Below, in pieces: positions 16,605 to 25,791 of a DNA stretch of 64,000 nt. The stretch is taken from NCBI RefSeq assembly GCF_006714895.1, contig NZ_VFME01000001.1, positions 2,294,001 to 2,358,000 of the forward strand. The letters run 5' to 3'. The notes under the pieces were generated by a model that saw only the letters and a program-made list of their open reading frames with translations, ran no database searches and was not told the origin of the DNA. Made by a program: the position numbers and the translations under genes. Each line of letters begins with the position of its first letter. Position 1 is the stretch's first letter. The stretch comes from Gramella sp. Hel_I_59 (GTDB taxonomy: Bacteria > Bacteroidota > Bacteroidia > Flavobacteriales > Flavobacteriaceae).

Positions 16605-18167
16605 ATGAACGATTTAACCAAAGAAGAAGTTTTTGAAAAGTTATTAGACTACGGATTATTTCCTGAAAAAATTGATAAAATTTTTACTAGTCATACTTTC
16701 GGATCTTGGGTAAGAGAAAATGATATTAAAAAATATCAAAAAAATGAATTCTCCAACATAGTTTTCCACCTAACAAGAAATAATAATGCTCCAAGAATTT
16801 TAAATATTCCACATCCGATTGCATATCATAGATTAGCAAAAGCTATTCGAAATAATTGGATGGAAATTTCAAATAAAATAGGAGAAGTTGATGATTATTT
16901 CGATAGAAGTATGATTATTCCTAAACCGAATAATCTTAGTAAAAGATTAGTTTCAATGTTATCTTATGATCAAACAAACGATCAGAAGTTTCTAACTCTT
17001 GAAAAATCCTTTGAAGCTAAATATTTAGTACATGCTGATATTGCTAATTGCTATCCTAGTATTTATTCTCACGCAGTACCTTGGGCTTTAGTTGGGAAAA
17101 AAGAAGCTAAGGGAAATAATGATAAAAGATTATGGTATAATAAACTAGATTTTGCAATAAGAAGTACACAAAGAAACGAAACAGTTGGAATACCAATTGG
17201 CCCAGACACTTCAAGTGTATTCTCTGAACTAATATTATCACAAATAGACAAAAAACTATCTGATTACAAATATTTTAGATATATCGATGATTTTAAATGT
17301 TATTGTAAATCAAAAGAGGAGGCAGATACTTTTATTAATAAATTGAGTAAGGAATTAGAAAATTTCAATTTGCGTTTAAATCAAAAAAAGACGGAAATAA
17401 TCGAACTTCCAGTACCAATAGAAGAAGATTGGATTAGACAACTAAAATCATATGCGAATACTTTCCTTGAAGAGGATGAATTAAAAAATAAGCATACAAA
17501 CTACGTTAGTGAGTTTATAGACTTAGCAATACGTTTGGCCCAGAAAGATCCAAATGATTCTGCTATTAAATATGCCGTAAAAATCTTATCTAAAAAAGTA
17601 TATAATGATAGAGATCTATACATACTGCTTATAATGTACTTATCCAGAGTTTGCTTTATATATCCATATTTTATTGATGTCTTTGATGAAATACTTTCAA
17701 AGAACTCTTTGCATTATGATATAATTGAGTTAATAGAAAAAGAGATTAATTCTATTTTAAAAGAACATAAAGAATATTCCCGATCCGATGTCGCATTATG
17801 GGGAATACATCTTTCGCTTAAATATGATTTTCAAATCGAAGATTTTGAAAATTATTCTAAATATTTGATTGAAGATCGAGATTGTTTACCCGTTCTACTT
17901 TGCTATGAATATTCAAAAAAAAATGATCTGAAATTAGATAAATATTTTGCTCTCGTTAAAGAACTAATAGATGAAAAGTTAGAGGAAGAATGGTGGGTAT
18001 ACATCTACTCTCTTTATTTTGATTATCCCAACAAACCAGCACTAAAAACAATTAGAACTAAAGATGTTTTTTTTGAAATGAGAAAAGGAGAAGTACAATT
18101 TATAAGACAAAATATAAATCAAAAATTATTTAATTCCGTTTTTGAAGAAGAGGAATTACCTTTCTAA
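16605..18167 (+). CDS. Abi/DRT-like reverse transcriptase (520 aa)
   Basis: RT palm motifs are clear: motif A HADIANCYPSIY (D145), motif B GIPIGPDTSS (195-204) and motif C YIDDF (226-230). Residues 1-110 are an N-terminal extension with IPHPIAYHRLAKAI. After about residue 290 comes a ~230-residue all-helical region with no group II maturase or endonuclease domain. This architecture is that of the Abi and DRT (unknown-group) RTs that defend against phages rather than retrotransposons. Alone in its cassette. The exact DRT type cannot be assigned by eye. Confidence 0.82.
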   Translation: MNDLTKEEVFEKLLDYGLFPEKIDKIFTSHTFGSWVRENDIKKYQKNEFSNIVFHLTRNNNAPRILNIPHPIAYHRLAKAIRNNWMEISNKIGEVDDYFDRSMIIPKPNNLSKRLVSMLSYDQTNDQKFLTLEKSFEAKYLVHADIANCYPSIYSHAVPWALVGKKEAKGNNDKRLWYNKLDFAIRSTQRNETVGIPIGPDTSSVFSELILSQIDKKLSDYKYFRYIDDFKCYCKSKEEADTFINKLSKELENFNLRLNQKKTEIIELPVPIEEDWIRQLKSYANTFLEEDELKNKHTNYVSEFIDLAIRLAQKDPNDSAIKYAVKILSKKVYNDRDLYILLIMYLSRVCFIYPYFIDVFDEILSKNSLHYDIIELIEKEINSILKEHKEYSRSDVALWGIHLSLKYDFQIEDFENYSKYLIEDRDCLPVLLCYEYSKKNDLKLDKYFALVKELIDEKLEEEWWVYIYSLYFDYPNKPALKTIRTKDVFFEMRKGEVQFIRQNINQKLFNSVFEEEELPF

Positions 18168-18194
18168 AAAACAAAATTGCATTTATTAAACGCA

Positions 18195-18328
18195 GCACAA
18201 CAACGGCTCATCGCAAATAACGGGTAGTTAGCCGAAAATTGCTATTTTAGAGACCAATTATTAAAACAACTAATCCGACAAATCCGCGTCCTTACTCCCG
18301 CAACTTGCGATAGCCGGGACCGTTGTGC
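18195..18328 (+). repeat. attC site 16 (type C)
   Basis: R'' GCACAAC complements cassette start GTTGTGC at 16573. R' GTTGTGC. Inner stem CGGCTCATCGC / GCGATAGCCG, a compensatory GCT / AGC change compared with types A and B. Confidence 0.9.
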
Positions 18329-18353
18329 ACAATATGAAAACAGAAATTCTGCA

Positions 18354-18815
18354 ATGAAGAAATTACTAGCTTTACTTATAATATCTATAGTTTCAATTGG
18401 TCATTTGAATTCTCAAAATAAAATTATTAAAGGAAGAGTAATTGATAATAATTTGGAAACTTTACCTGGTGTTCCAATCTTTATAAATGATACTATTAAA
18501 ATTGGAAAAACAGATTTAGATGGTTTCTTTAAAATTGAAATACCCGCTAACAAAAATAAAATTTCCTTTAAATATGTTGGAATAGATCCTGCAACTATAG
18601 AGCTTGATGACCGATGTGAACAAATAGAAGTAATTATGATGTTAACCGGAACCCACGATTTTGAATCTTTAAAACGATCTGAGAAGGAAAGAAAAAAGAA
18701 TTTTAAAATGCTTCCAGAAATACATAAACAAGCTTACAACAAAGGAATATTTAAAATAGAGCAGCCCTGCTACAGTCGTGAATTTGAACCCTACTATCTA
18801 GATAAGAGAATTTAA
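18354..18815 (+). CDS. Exported CarboxypepD_reg-like protein (153 aa)
   Basis: Signal peptide LLALLIISIVSIGHLNSQ. Residues 25-100 read KIIKGRVIDNNLETLPGVPIFINDTIKIGKTDLDGFFKIEIPANKNKISFKYVG, the prealbumin-like carboxypeptidase-regulatory fold found at the start of TonB-dependent receptors. Here it stands alone, followed by a short charged tail. Likely periplasmic or surface; function unknown. The gene at 33307 has the same fold. Confidence 0.75.
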   Translation: MKKLLALLIISIVSIGHLNSQNKIIKGRVIDNNLETLPGVPIFINDTIKIGKTDLDGFFKIEIPANKNKISFKYVGIDPATIELDDRCEQIEVIMMLTGTHDFESLKRSEKERKKNFKMLPEIHKQAYNKGIFKIEQPCYSREFEPYYLDKRI

Positions 18816-18846
18816 ATAATAATATTTAGAATCATAGTCATACTGT

Positions 18847-18981
18847 GCACAACAGCGGTTCATCTCAAATTCCGGGTAATTGTGGAAAAAGTGTAATTTA
18901 GAAAACCAAGAAAGAAAATGGTTAATCTGACAAATCTGCATCCCTACTCCCGCAACTTGCGATAACCGCAAACCGTTGTGC
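18847..18981 (+). repeat. attC site 17 (type B, diverged)
   Basis: R'' GCACAAC complements cassette start GTTGTGC at 18322. R' GTTGTGC. The inner stem has mismatches (CATCTCAAATTCCGGG), so this site may fold less well. Confidence 0.85.
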
Positions 18982-19016
18982 AGCATAATTTAGAATGCTT
19001 TCGATAAAATATTTGA

Positions 19017-19993
19017 ATGAAAATTAACAAAACTTACCAAAGTTTACTGGATAAATCTATAAACTCAATGCTCTCAGCAATTGAGATTTATAATAAACCT
19101 GACTTCAAATATCGGGAGGAAACTTTTGCTATTCTCACCATAAATAGTTGGGAACTTCTTTTTAAAGCTAGGATTTTGAAATTGTCCAAATATAATATGA
19201 AATCCATATATCAATTGGAAGCTAGAAAAAAGAAGAATGGAGAAAAGTCTAAATTGATGCAGCCTAAATTGAATAGAGCTAAAAACCCTATGACAATTAG
19301 CTTAGCCGAGTCAATATATATATATTAAGAGCAAAAAATGAAACTCTAAGCCTTAACTTGATCAAGAGTTTATTCGCTTTAATAGAGCTTCGGGACAATG
19401 CTATTCACTTTCATAATGATTCCGAAATTGAAAAAGAAATACAAGAATTAGGTTTCGCTTGTATTAAGAACTTTATGGAACTAATTAAAAAATGGGAACC
19501 TAAGGTTAATCTTTCAAATTATAATTTTTATCTAATGCCGTTAGCTTACGTAGATTCGAAAATAGAGGCCAATGCTATTCTAACTGACGAAGTAAAAAAT
19601 TACTTGAATTACCTTAAGAAAAAAGTTTCAGAAACGGATGGAGAAGATTTAGATTTCAGCGTAGCAATAGGAATTGATATTAACTTTAAAAAGAACACAA
19701 CACTTGAGGGTATTGGAATGAGATACGATTCTGACGGTGTCCCAATCAATTTATCAGAGGAAGATATTACAAAGAAATATCCATTGACTTATAATGAGAT
19801 TGTCCAAAAAAGTAGAAAGCGTTATAAGGATTTCAAACAAAATTCAGATTTCCATTCAATTATGAGAGAAATAAAAAAAGAAGACAAATTCGCCCATAAT
19901 AGAAAACTGGATCCAAAAAGTGCAAAATCACAAATTAAAACGTTTTTCAATCCAAATGTTTGGCAAGAACTTGACAAACATTATTCTAAGTAA
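19017..19993 (+). pseudogene. DUF3644-like HEPN protein with (AT)6 frameshift
   Basis: Two frames together make one protein: 19017-19328 (NSMLSAIEIYNKPDFKYREETFAILTINSWELLFKARIL, the DUF3644 start) and 19358-19993 (LFALIELRDNAIHFHN..., with the RDNAIH motif, an Rx4H-type HEPN signature). The switch is at the run ATATATATATAT (19314-19325). Removing one AT unit restores SIYILRAKNETLSLNLIKS without a stop. Either a recent inactivating slip or a phase-variable switch. DUF3644 proteins are often found in defence loci. Confidence 0.75.
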
Positions 19994-20001
19994 ATTACGC
20001 A

Positions 20002-20134
20002 GCACAACAACGGTTAATCGCCAATAGACGGCAGCGTTAGAAAGAAAATAATTAAATTGACCAACAAACCAATACTAAGCCGACAAATCCGCGTCCCTTA
20101 CTCCGCCAACTGGCGATAACCGAGACCGTTGGCA
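20002..20134 (+). repeat. attC site 18 (type A)
   Basis: R'' GCACAAC complements cassette start GTTGTGC at 18975. R' GTTGGCA. Confidence 0.9.
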
Positions 20135-20176
20135 AACATTAAAATTTATGTACTTAACTAATAATTAAATAATTGA

Positions 20177-20821
20177 ATGAAAAGATTCTTATTCTTACTT
20201 ATTGCATTAACTACTTCGATTAATATAAATGCTCAAGATCAATACGATTTTAAAATTGGAGTTAATGCAGGATTAAATTATCCAGATATAAGAGGAAATG
20301 AATATGCAAAATATAATAATTTCAAAGTAGGATACTTAGTAGGTGTTTCTCTTGAGTATTACTTGAATCAAAATCTTTCATTAAAATCAAATCTAAATTA
20401 TGAAAGAAAAATTAAAAAACTTCAATTAACCTATTATGATTATAACGCGGAGGAAACAGGAAAAGAAAATTTTAGAGAAATAACTCAATTTATAAACTTC
20501 CCAGTTTTATTAAAATATGAATTTATGAATTCCAAATTCTTTTTAAATGGTGGAGGTTTTTTGAATATCTTTTTAGATAATGCCTATAAACCAGATTTTC
20601 CAATTGATAATATTAATGAATATACAGAGAAGAATAATATAGATGCTGGATTCTCAGCTGGTGCCGGAATAAATATACCACTAAATGAAAAAAATTGGTT
20701 AATTCTAGAAATTAGAGATGATTTCGGAATAATAGATATTGGAGGAGTTCCGCAAAGTATAGATGGAAAAGTACAAACTAACTCTATAAAACTAATCTTA
20801 AGTTGGAATTTCGGTATTTAA
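20177..20821 (+). CDS. PorT-like outer-membrane beta-barrel protein (214 aa)
   Basis: Signal peptide ending at NINAQ, then FKIGVNAGLNYPDIRG and about eight amphipathic strands (VGYLVGVSLEYYLNQNLSLKSNLNYERKI, INFPVLLKYEF, FLNGGGFLNIF, INIPLNEKNWLILEIRDDFGI). It ends in the beta-signal-like SIKLILSWNFGI. This is the outer-membrane beta-barrel (OMP_b-brl_2/PorT) fold, usual length ~200 residues. An outer-membrane protein is an uncommon integron cargo, but the cassette boundaries are normal. Confidence 0.8.
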   Translation: MKRFLFLLIALTTSININAQDQYDFKIGVNAGLNYPDIRGNEYAKYNNFKVGYLVGVSLEYYLNQNLSLKSNLNYERKIKKLQLTYYDYNAEETGKENFREITQFINFPVLLKYEFMNSKFFLNGGGFLNIFLDNAYKPDFPIDNINEYTEKNNIDAGFSAGAGINIPLNEKNWLILEIRDDFGIIDIGGVPQSIDGKVQTNSIKLILSWNFGI

Positions 20822-20825
20822 CGTT

Positions 20826-20958
20826 TGCCAACATCGGTTCATCGCAAATAACGGGTATTGTCAAAAAAGTGTAATTTTAGAAACCAGGAAAGAAAATGGT
20901 TAAGCCGACAAGTCCGCGTCCCTACTCCCGCAACTTGCGATAACCGTAACCGTTGCCC
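20826..20958 (+). repeat. attC site 19 (type B)
   Basis: R'' TGCCAAC complements cassette start GTTGGCA at 20128. R' GTTGCCC. Confidence 0.9.
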
Positions 20959-20964
20959 ACAATT

Positions 20965-22080
20965 ATGAGAAAAATTCGATTATATATAATAATTTTTAAC
21001 TCTCTATTCTTTTCAATAAATGGGTTTTCACAAGACGTATCATTTTTTAATGCTGACGGTGTTTTTTCAATTGGAACACAATCAAACAGAACTGCATCAA
21101 TAACATTATTTGATATTGACCAGGATGGAGATTTAGACGCTCTTGTTGCGAATGGAAGACACTGGGCAGAACAGAACTACCTTTTTTATAATGACAGCAA
21201 AGGAGGCTTTAAAATGGCAATTCCAATAGGAAACATTCTTGACGCATCTTACGCTGTAAAAAGTGCGGATTTCAATAATGACGGATTTATGGACATTGCA
21301 GTTGCTAATGACAATATTGACAATAAACTATATTTCGGTTCAGCTAATAACAATTTTGAGAAAGGAATTTCTTTTGGTTCCATATCTCCTTCAAGAAATC
21401 TTGAAATAGCAGATATTGACAATGATGGAGATTTTGACCTTATACTTTCAAATAGAAAAGCTGAAAACGAAATTTGTCTAAACGACGGAAAAGGAAATTT
21501 TGAGAAAATTATAGCGTTTGGAAATCAATCCAACCAGACAATTCAAACTAAAATAATAGACATAAACAAAGATGGTTTTTTAGACTTAATTACAGCAGAA
21601 AGACAAACTAAGAACAAGATATATCTTAATGATGGAAAACAGAATTTTTCAAAGAAAATAGAATTCGGTAATGAGGAAGATGAAACTCGTTCTATTGATA
21701 TTGGTGATTTTGATAAAGACGGATATTTAGATATTGTTACAGGAAATCTAGGCTCAAAAAATATTATTCATTTTGGCGATAAGGAAATGACATTCGATAG
21801 AACATTCGAATTTAAAGAAGATCGTATGACTTCATCTATAAAAGTTGCGGATCTAGACAAAGACGGAAACTTAGACATAGTAGAAGGAAATTCAGAAGAA
21901 CGGAATTATGTTTTTATGGGCAGAGATAATGGAGGATTTCAAGAAATTGGATTGAGGGAAGATTTAAATGATGATACATACAACATAGAAATTGGAGATT
22001 TGAACAGTGATGGACTTCTAGATATCATTGAATCAAACTCAGGCAGTTGGAATTTGTATTATAGAACCCATAAAAAATAA
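20965..22080 (+). CDS. Exported FG-GAP/VCBS beta-propeller protein (371 aa)
   Basis: The ATG at 20965 begins a signal peptide ending at INGFSQ. Seven repeats of ~45 residues each carry a calcium loop DxDxDGxxD: DIDQDGDLD, DFNNDGFMD, DIDNDGDFD, DINKDGFLD, DFDKDGYLD, DLDKDGNLD, DLNSDGLLD. These build a seven-bladed integrin-type propeller that fills the whole mature protein. No C-terminal sorting domain follows, so it is probably secreted or periplasmic. Likely a binding protein; ligand unknown. Confidence 0.88.
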   Translation: MRKIRLYIIIFNSLFFSINGFSQDVSFFNADGVFSIGTQSNRTASITLFDIDQDGDLDALVANGRHWAEQNYLFYNDSKGGFKMAIPIGNILDASYAVKSADFNNDGFMDIAVANDNIDNKLYFGSANNNFEKGISFGSISPSRNLEIADIDNDGDFDLILSNRKAENEICLNDGKGNFEKIIAFGNQSNQTIQTKIIDINKDGFLDLITAERQTKNKIYLNDGKQNFSKKIEFGNEEDETRSIDIGDFDKDGYLDIVTGNLGSKNIIHFGDKEMTFDRTFEFKEDRMTSSIKVADLDKDGNLDIVEGNSEERNYVFMGRDNGGFQEIGLREDLNDDTYNIEIGDLNSDGLLDIIESNSGSWNLYYRTHKK

Positions 22081-22084
22081 CTGT

Positions 22085-22218
22085 GGGCAACATCGGTTAA
22101 GCGCAAATAGCGGGCAATCAGTTGAAAAGTGATATTTTAGACATCAAGTAAAAACCAACAAAGCCGACAAGAACGCGTCCCTAATCCACGCCACTTGCGT
22201 TAACCAAGACCGTTGTAG
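22085..22218 (+). repeat. attC site 20 (type F)
   Basis: R'' GGGCAAC complements cassette start GTTGCCC at 20952. R' GTTGTAG. Inner stem GGTTAAGCGCAA / TTGCGTTAACC, changed on both arms. Confidence 0.87.
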
Positions 22219-22248
22219 TGCATTTTCAAGAACGAAATCTCATTAAAT

Positions 22249-22662
22249 ATGGAGACGGAAAAAGATTTTATAAAGCGAGAGATTGAAAAACTCAATTTGG
22301 TACTGATAAGCCTAATTAATAAAATCATAGGAGCAAAATCAATAAATATAGAAAGTGAAATTCAGAATACAAATCAGACTCTTAATGATCAAATTGGATT
22401 CACTCTTCTAGAAATAAGTGAGATGAATAATTCTGATCTGATTCTACATTTAAGAAAGCTTCACTCAACAAACCTTGAGAAACTAATGCAGTTGATGTAT
22501 GAGATTATCCAAAAGTTAGAATTAGATAATTCTTATGAAATTTACAACAAGAGAAAAATTGCTCAAAAAGCGATACTGATATCGGAGTTTCTAGATGAAA
22601 ATTCTACAACCTTTTCAATTGAAAGATCAAATATAAAAATTGCTCTGAAGCAAAAGATCTGA
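22249..22662 (+). CDS. Small helical cytoplasmic protein of unknown function (137 aa)
   Basis: ATG about 30 bases after the core; no signal peptide. The sequence is strongly alpha-helical with heptad-like spacing of Leu and Ile (EKLNLVLISLINKIIG, LHLRKLHSTNLEKLMQLMYEIIQKLEL). No known motif. A 115-base AT-rich stretch without a gene lies between the stop and the attC. Confidence 0.65.
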   Translation: METEKDFIKREIEKLNLVLISLINKIIGAKSINIESEIQNTNQTLNDQIGFTLLEISEMNNSDLILHLRKLHSTNLEKLMQLMYEIIQKLELDNSYEIYNKRKIAQKAILISEFLDENSTTFSIERSNIKIALKQKI

Positions 22663-22777
22663 GTTCTATAAAAACACATTATTGCAATCGAATAATATTT
22701 AAATGAAAGTGGTACAGTATCAATTAATTCCAATTAGATTATAGGATTATCGAACAAAATTGTAACAAGAAAACGCA

Positions 22778-22910
22778 CAACAACAACGGTTAATCGCCAA
22801 TAGACGGCAGCGTTAGAAAGAAAATAATTAACTTGACCTACAACAAAATACTAAGCCGACAAATCCGCGTCCCCTACTCCGCCAACTGGCGATAACCGAG
22901 ACCGTTGGCA
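22778..22910 (+). repeat. attC site 21 (type A)
   Basis: R'' CAACAAC within GCACAACAAC, matching cassette start GTTGTAGTGC. R' GTTGGCA. Confidence 0.9.
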
Positions 22911-22913
22911 CGC

Positions 22914-23444
22914 ATGCATAAGATTATGAGTAAAGAAGAATATTTCAATCAATACGAATCATATATCGCGGAGAAAATTTCTCTTACTGATGAAACTTCT
23001 CAAGTAGAAAATGAGATTTATGAAAATATGCTATCATTTACTATTTCTAAAAAGCATTTGGCTAAACTCAAGGTTACCGATTTTATAAGTTTTCTGTCTC
23101 GCATAAAGAAGAATAGAAAGTCACAAATTAATGTTTCTCAAACTATCTCCAATTTAATTTACTACATATGGTTTGATGAAATGGCCGGACAACTCCGATT
23201 AAACTTTATCAATTCTAATCACTCCGAATTACCATTTGAAGCAGATTTAGAATTCACTTCGAACGAGGTTGATATTATTGATGAATTTCTACACTCCGAA
23301 TATCTTAATGAAATAACCTGGGATAAACTATCTGATGATACCGGAGACCAGCAAAACGAGAAAAGCACTGAAATAATTGATTTTAAATTAAAAGTTTATA
23401 GAGAAATAATTAGAAAAGATGCACGTCGTGCCAACATCGGTTAA
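22914..23444 (+). CDS. Cytoplasmic protein of unknown function (176 aa)
   Basis: ATG at 22914 (22926 also possible) directly behind the core. No signal peptide; mostly helical, acidic, with a long Glu/Asp-rich C-terminal third. The frame enters the attC and ends at the TAA of its CGGTTAATCGC stem, so the last residues (RRANIG) are encoded by the recombination site. Confidence 0.65.
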   Translation: MHKIMSKEEYFNQYESYIAEKISLTDETSQVENEIYENMLSFTISKKHLAKLKVTDFISFLSRIKKNRKSQINVSQTISNLIYYIWFDEMAGQLRLNFINSNHSELPFEADLEFTSNEVDIIDEFLHSEYLNEITWDKLSDDTGDQQNEKSTEIIDFKLKVYREIIRKDARRANIG

Positions 23445-23561
23445 TCGCAAATAACGGGTTTAACCGAAAAAGTGTAATTTTAGAAACCAGGAAAGAAAAT
23501 AGTTAATCCGACAAGTCCGCGTCCCTACTCCCGCAACTTGCGATAACCGTAACCGTTGGCA
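23429..23561 (+). repeat. attC site 22 (type B)
   Basis: R'' TGCCAAC complements cassette start GTTGGCA at 22904. R' GTTGGCA. Supplies the stop codon of the upstream gene. Confidence 0.9.
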
Positions 23562-23658
23562 ACAAACCAATGAAAACTTGAACTTAAAGAAAATATTAAA
23601 AGCTGCTTCTTAATAAACTCAGACCAGTCTAGAAAAGTCAAATAATTCGATTTATAAA

Positions 23659-24066
23659 ATGAATAAAAAATCACAACTAACCGAGCATTTAGAAAAATCC
23701 TGCGAATCTTACTCTGAGATTGAAAATAATATTATAATAACAACTACAAAACCTCTCATATTTCAAGTAGATTTTTCAAATAATAAAACTGATATTTCTG
23801 CTAAACTGAAAGGCTGGAATTTTCTAACGGGTTTCTTAGAAATGAGATTTGAAAAAGTCGCAAGCTATATATCGATAATGTTGATTCTAATGATTTTGAT
23901 TACTTTGTTTTCATTAGTGATGGTTGAGAATGAAATTGAAAACACCACTGTTCTAATTTCAATTACTTGTATAGTAGTGGCTGCAGTATGGACTTGCCTA
24001 TTCTATATAAATTATCGAATTAAATATGAAAATATGAAAAATAGGATTGTAGATTGGACCAACTAA
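23659..24066 (+). CDS. Small membrane protein, two TM segments (135 aa), copy of 12503
   Basis: Differs from the product of 12503-12910 at two residues only (Y16S, T to I in TVLISITC). The ~100-base leader and the attC are also nearly the same, so the unit that was duplicated is the entire cassette. The 5' neighbour is a different cassette, as expected for integrase-mediated insertion rather than tandem duplication. Confidence 0.75.
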   Translation: MNKKSQLTEHLEKSCESYSEIENNIIITTTKPLIFQVDFSNNKTDISAKLKGWNFLTGFLEMRFEKVASYISIMLILMILITLFSLVMVENEIENTTVLISITCIVVAAVWTCLFYINYRIKYENMKNRIVDWTN

Positions 24067-24073
24067 GGTCAGT

Positions 24074-24207
24074 TGCCAACATCGGTTGATCGCAAATAAC
24101 GGGTTTAATCGGAAAAGGGGTAATTTTAGAAACCAGGAAATAAAATAGTTAATCCGACAAGTCCGCGTCCATACTCCCGCAACTTGCGATAACCGTAACC
24201 GTTGCCT
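24074..24207 (+). repeat. attC site 23 (type B)
   Basis: R'' TGCCAAC complements cassette start GTTGGCA at 23555. R' GTTGCCT. Confidence 0.9.
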
Positions 24208-24239
24208 GCAATTCACAAATAGTATTACAAAGAAGAAAA

Positions 24240-24772
24240 ATGAAATGTTATATAATAGTTGAGAATATCCAAACTGACATCATTGAAAAAGTGTTGATGA
24301 ATTTAGCAAATTTGTATGCTAGTACAGAGTTTGTTAAAGGAATTCAGCTATTTAGAAAAAAAGGTTCTACTGATTCGTTTTTAATCATATTCACCAATAC
24401 TCCTGACATTGAACGCTTCAATTACTTCGTAAATTATATTGAATATCAATAGGGCTTGAAAATCACTCACCATTTACTCGGGGTTTTTATAGAACTGATC
24501 AGATTGATAAAAATTACGACTTTAACAATGGCGAATGGATAATGGTTTTCGTTTCTAAGGCTGATAAAGAATATGACAATGTTCATATTACGAATAGCTC
24601 TAATCGAAACTACGTCTTTGATTTTGGAGGCTCAGTAAAAGCCCTTAATTCAATTGAGGAAAAATTTGAATTAATCGCTACAGATATTGAAAATTATAAC
24701 CATATAATTGATATTTATCCAAGTGAGGACTTTGAACAGAAAAATCACAAAGCCTGGTGGAAGTTTTGGTGA
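24240..24772 (+). pseudogene. Frameshifted gene of unknown function (~177 aa when repaired)
   Basis: The first frame (24240-24452, MKCYIIVENIQTDIIEKVLMNL...) ends at TAG 24450. The frame that carries the rest (GLENHSPFTRGFYRTDQIDKNYDFNNGEWIMVFVSKADKEY... to 24772, ending AWWKFW) is open from before that stop. The two parts join sensibly around YIEYQ/GLENHS, so one indel near 24440-24452 broke a single gene. No family recognised; no signal peptide. A sequencing error is the main alternative. Confidence 0.6.
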
Positions 24773-24832
24773 AAAGTAAAGGCTAGTTAACTATTAACTT
24801 TTTTAATAATATTTAGTATCCTAAAGAACTGC

Positions 24833-24965
24833 AGGCAACATCGGTTGATCGCAAATAACGGGTTTTGTCGAAAAAGTGTAATTTTAGAAACCAGGAGAGA
24901 AAACATCTAATCCGACAAGTCCGCGTCCTTACTCCCGCAACTTGCGATAACCGAGACCGTTGGCA
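24833..24965 (+). repeat. attC site 24 (type B)
   Basis: R'' AGGCAAC complements cassette start GTTGCCT at 24201. R' GTTGGCA. Confidence 0.9.
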
Positions 24966-25104
24966 ACCATTTAAATGAAAAATTTTCCATCAAAAAAAAT
25001 TAGAATTTCAAACTCAAATGATAAAAAGCCGAGGAAATTTTGATGAAAGCTCTAAATTGAAATAGTTCTTCAAGTATAATTGCCTTTGTTTATATTTAAC
25101 AATT

Positions 25105-25608
25105 ATGAAGTACGTAAAGAGTTCTTTTCTAATAGCGATTATCTTATTTTTTATTAGTAGTTGTGCAGAGGAAGAAAATGTAATTATTACAAATAATTAT
25201 ATTATCAATCCGAATTGGGACAAAGTTGACAATTCCTTACTATTAGAAAGAATGATCGTAAAAGATGGTGAAACAATCAATATTTCAAATCTTGATCCAT
25301 CTGAACTTTTTGAAAAATTAAAAACCGATACTAGTTTCGCATTTACTGCAAATGTTCATCATAATGGAGTTGATTATTCTAAACGAAAGATCTATTTCAA
25401 CAAAGAAAATGGATTTAAATGGAGAAAGAGGCCAGATCTAGATCCAAGCAGAAATTTTACATTGACAACATTAGGAAAATTAGAGCAAAATACTTGGTAC
25501 TTTTTAGGTGGATTATCTAAAATAAAGACTTTGTATTACATATACATAGATTCATCGAATAAACTACATCAATTTAGAGTTCCAGCTGTGCATTGGACAA
25601 ATATATAG
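25105..25608 (+). CDS. Lipoprotein of unknown function (167 aa)
   Basis: Signal peptide with lipobox FFISSC (Cys about 20) followed by AEEENVIITNNY. A compact mature domain ends in IYIDSSNKLHQFRVPAVHWTNI. No recognised family. The 139-base leader between core and ATG is unusually long and AT-rich, so the gene may have its own promoter, though I see no clean TAnnTTTG. Confidence 0.7.
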   Translation: MKYVKSSFLIAIILFFISSCAEEENVIITNNYIINPNWDKVDNSLLLERMIVKDGETINISNLDPSELFEKLKTDTSFAFTANVHHNGVDYSKRKIYFNKENGFKWRKRPDLDPSRNFTLTTLGKLEQNTWYFLGGLSKIKTLYYIYIDSSNKLHQFRVPAVHWTNI

Positions 25609-25640
25609 TTTGATTAAGTATAGGGGTAACAATAAACGTT

Positions 25641-25774
25641 TGCCAACAACGGCTCATCGCAAATAACGGGTAGTTTGCTGAAAATAGTTATTTTAGAGAC
25701 CAATTATTAAAACAACTAATCCGACAAATCCTCGTCCTTACTCCCGCAACTTGCGATAGCCGGGACCGTTACCT
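25641..25774 (+). repeat. attC site 25 (type C)
   Basis: R'' TGCCAAC complements cassette start GTTGGCA at 24959. R' GTTACCT. Stem CGGCTCATCGC / GCGATAGCCG. Confidence 0.9.
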
Positions 25775-25791
25775 GCAAGCTCCTCAGAAGA

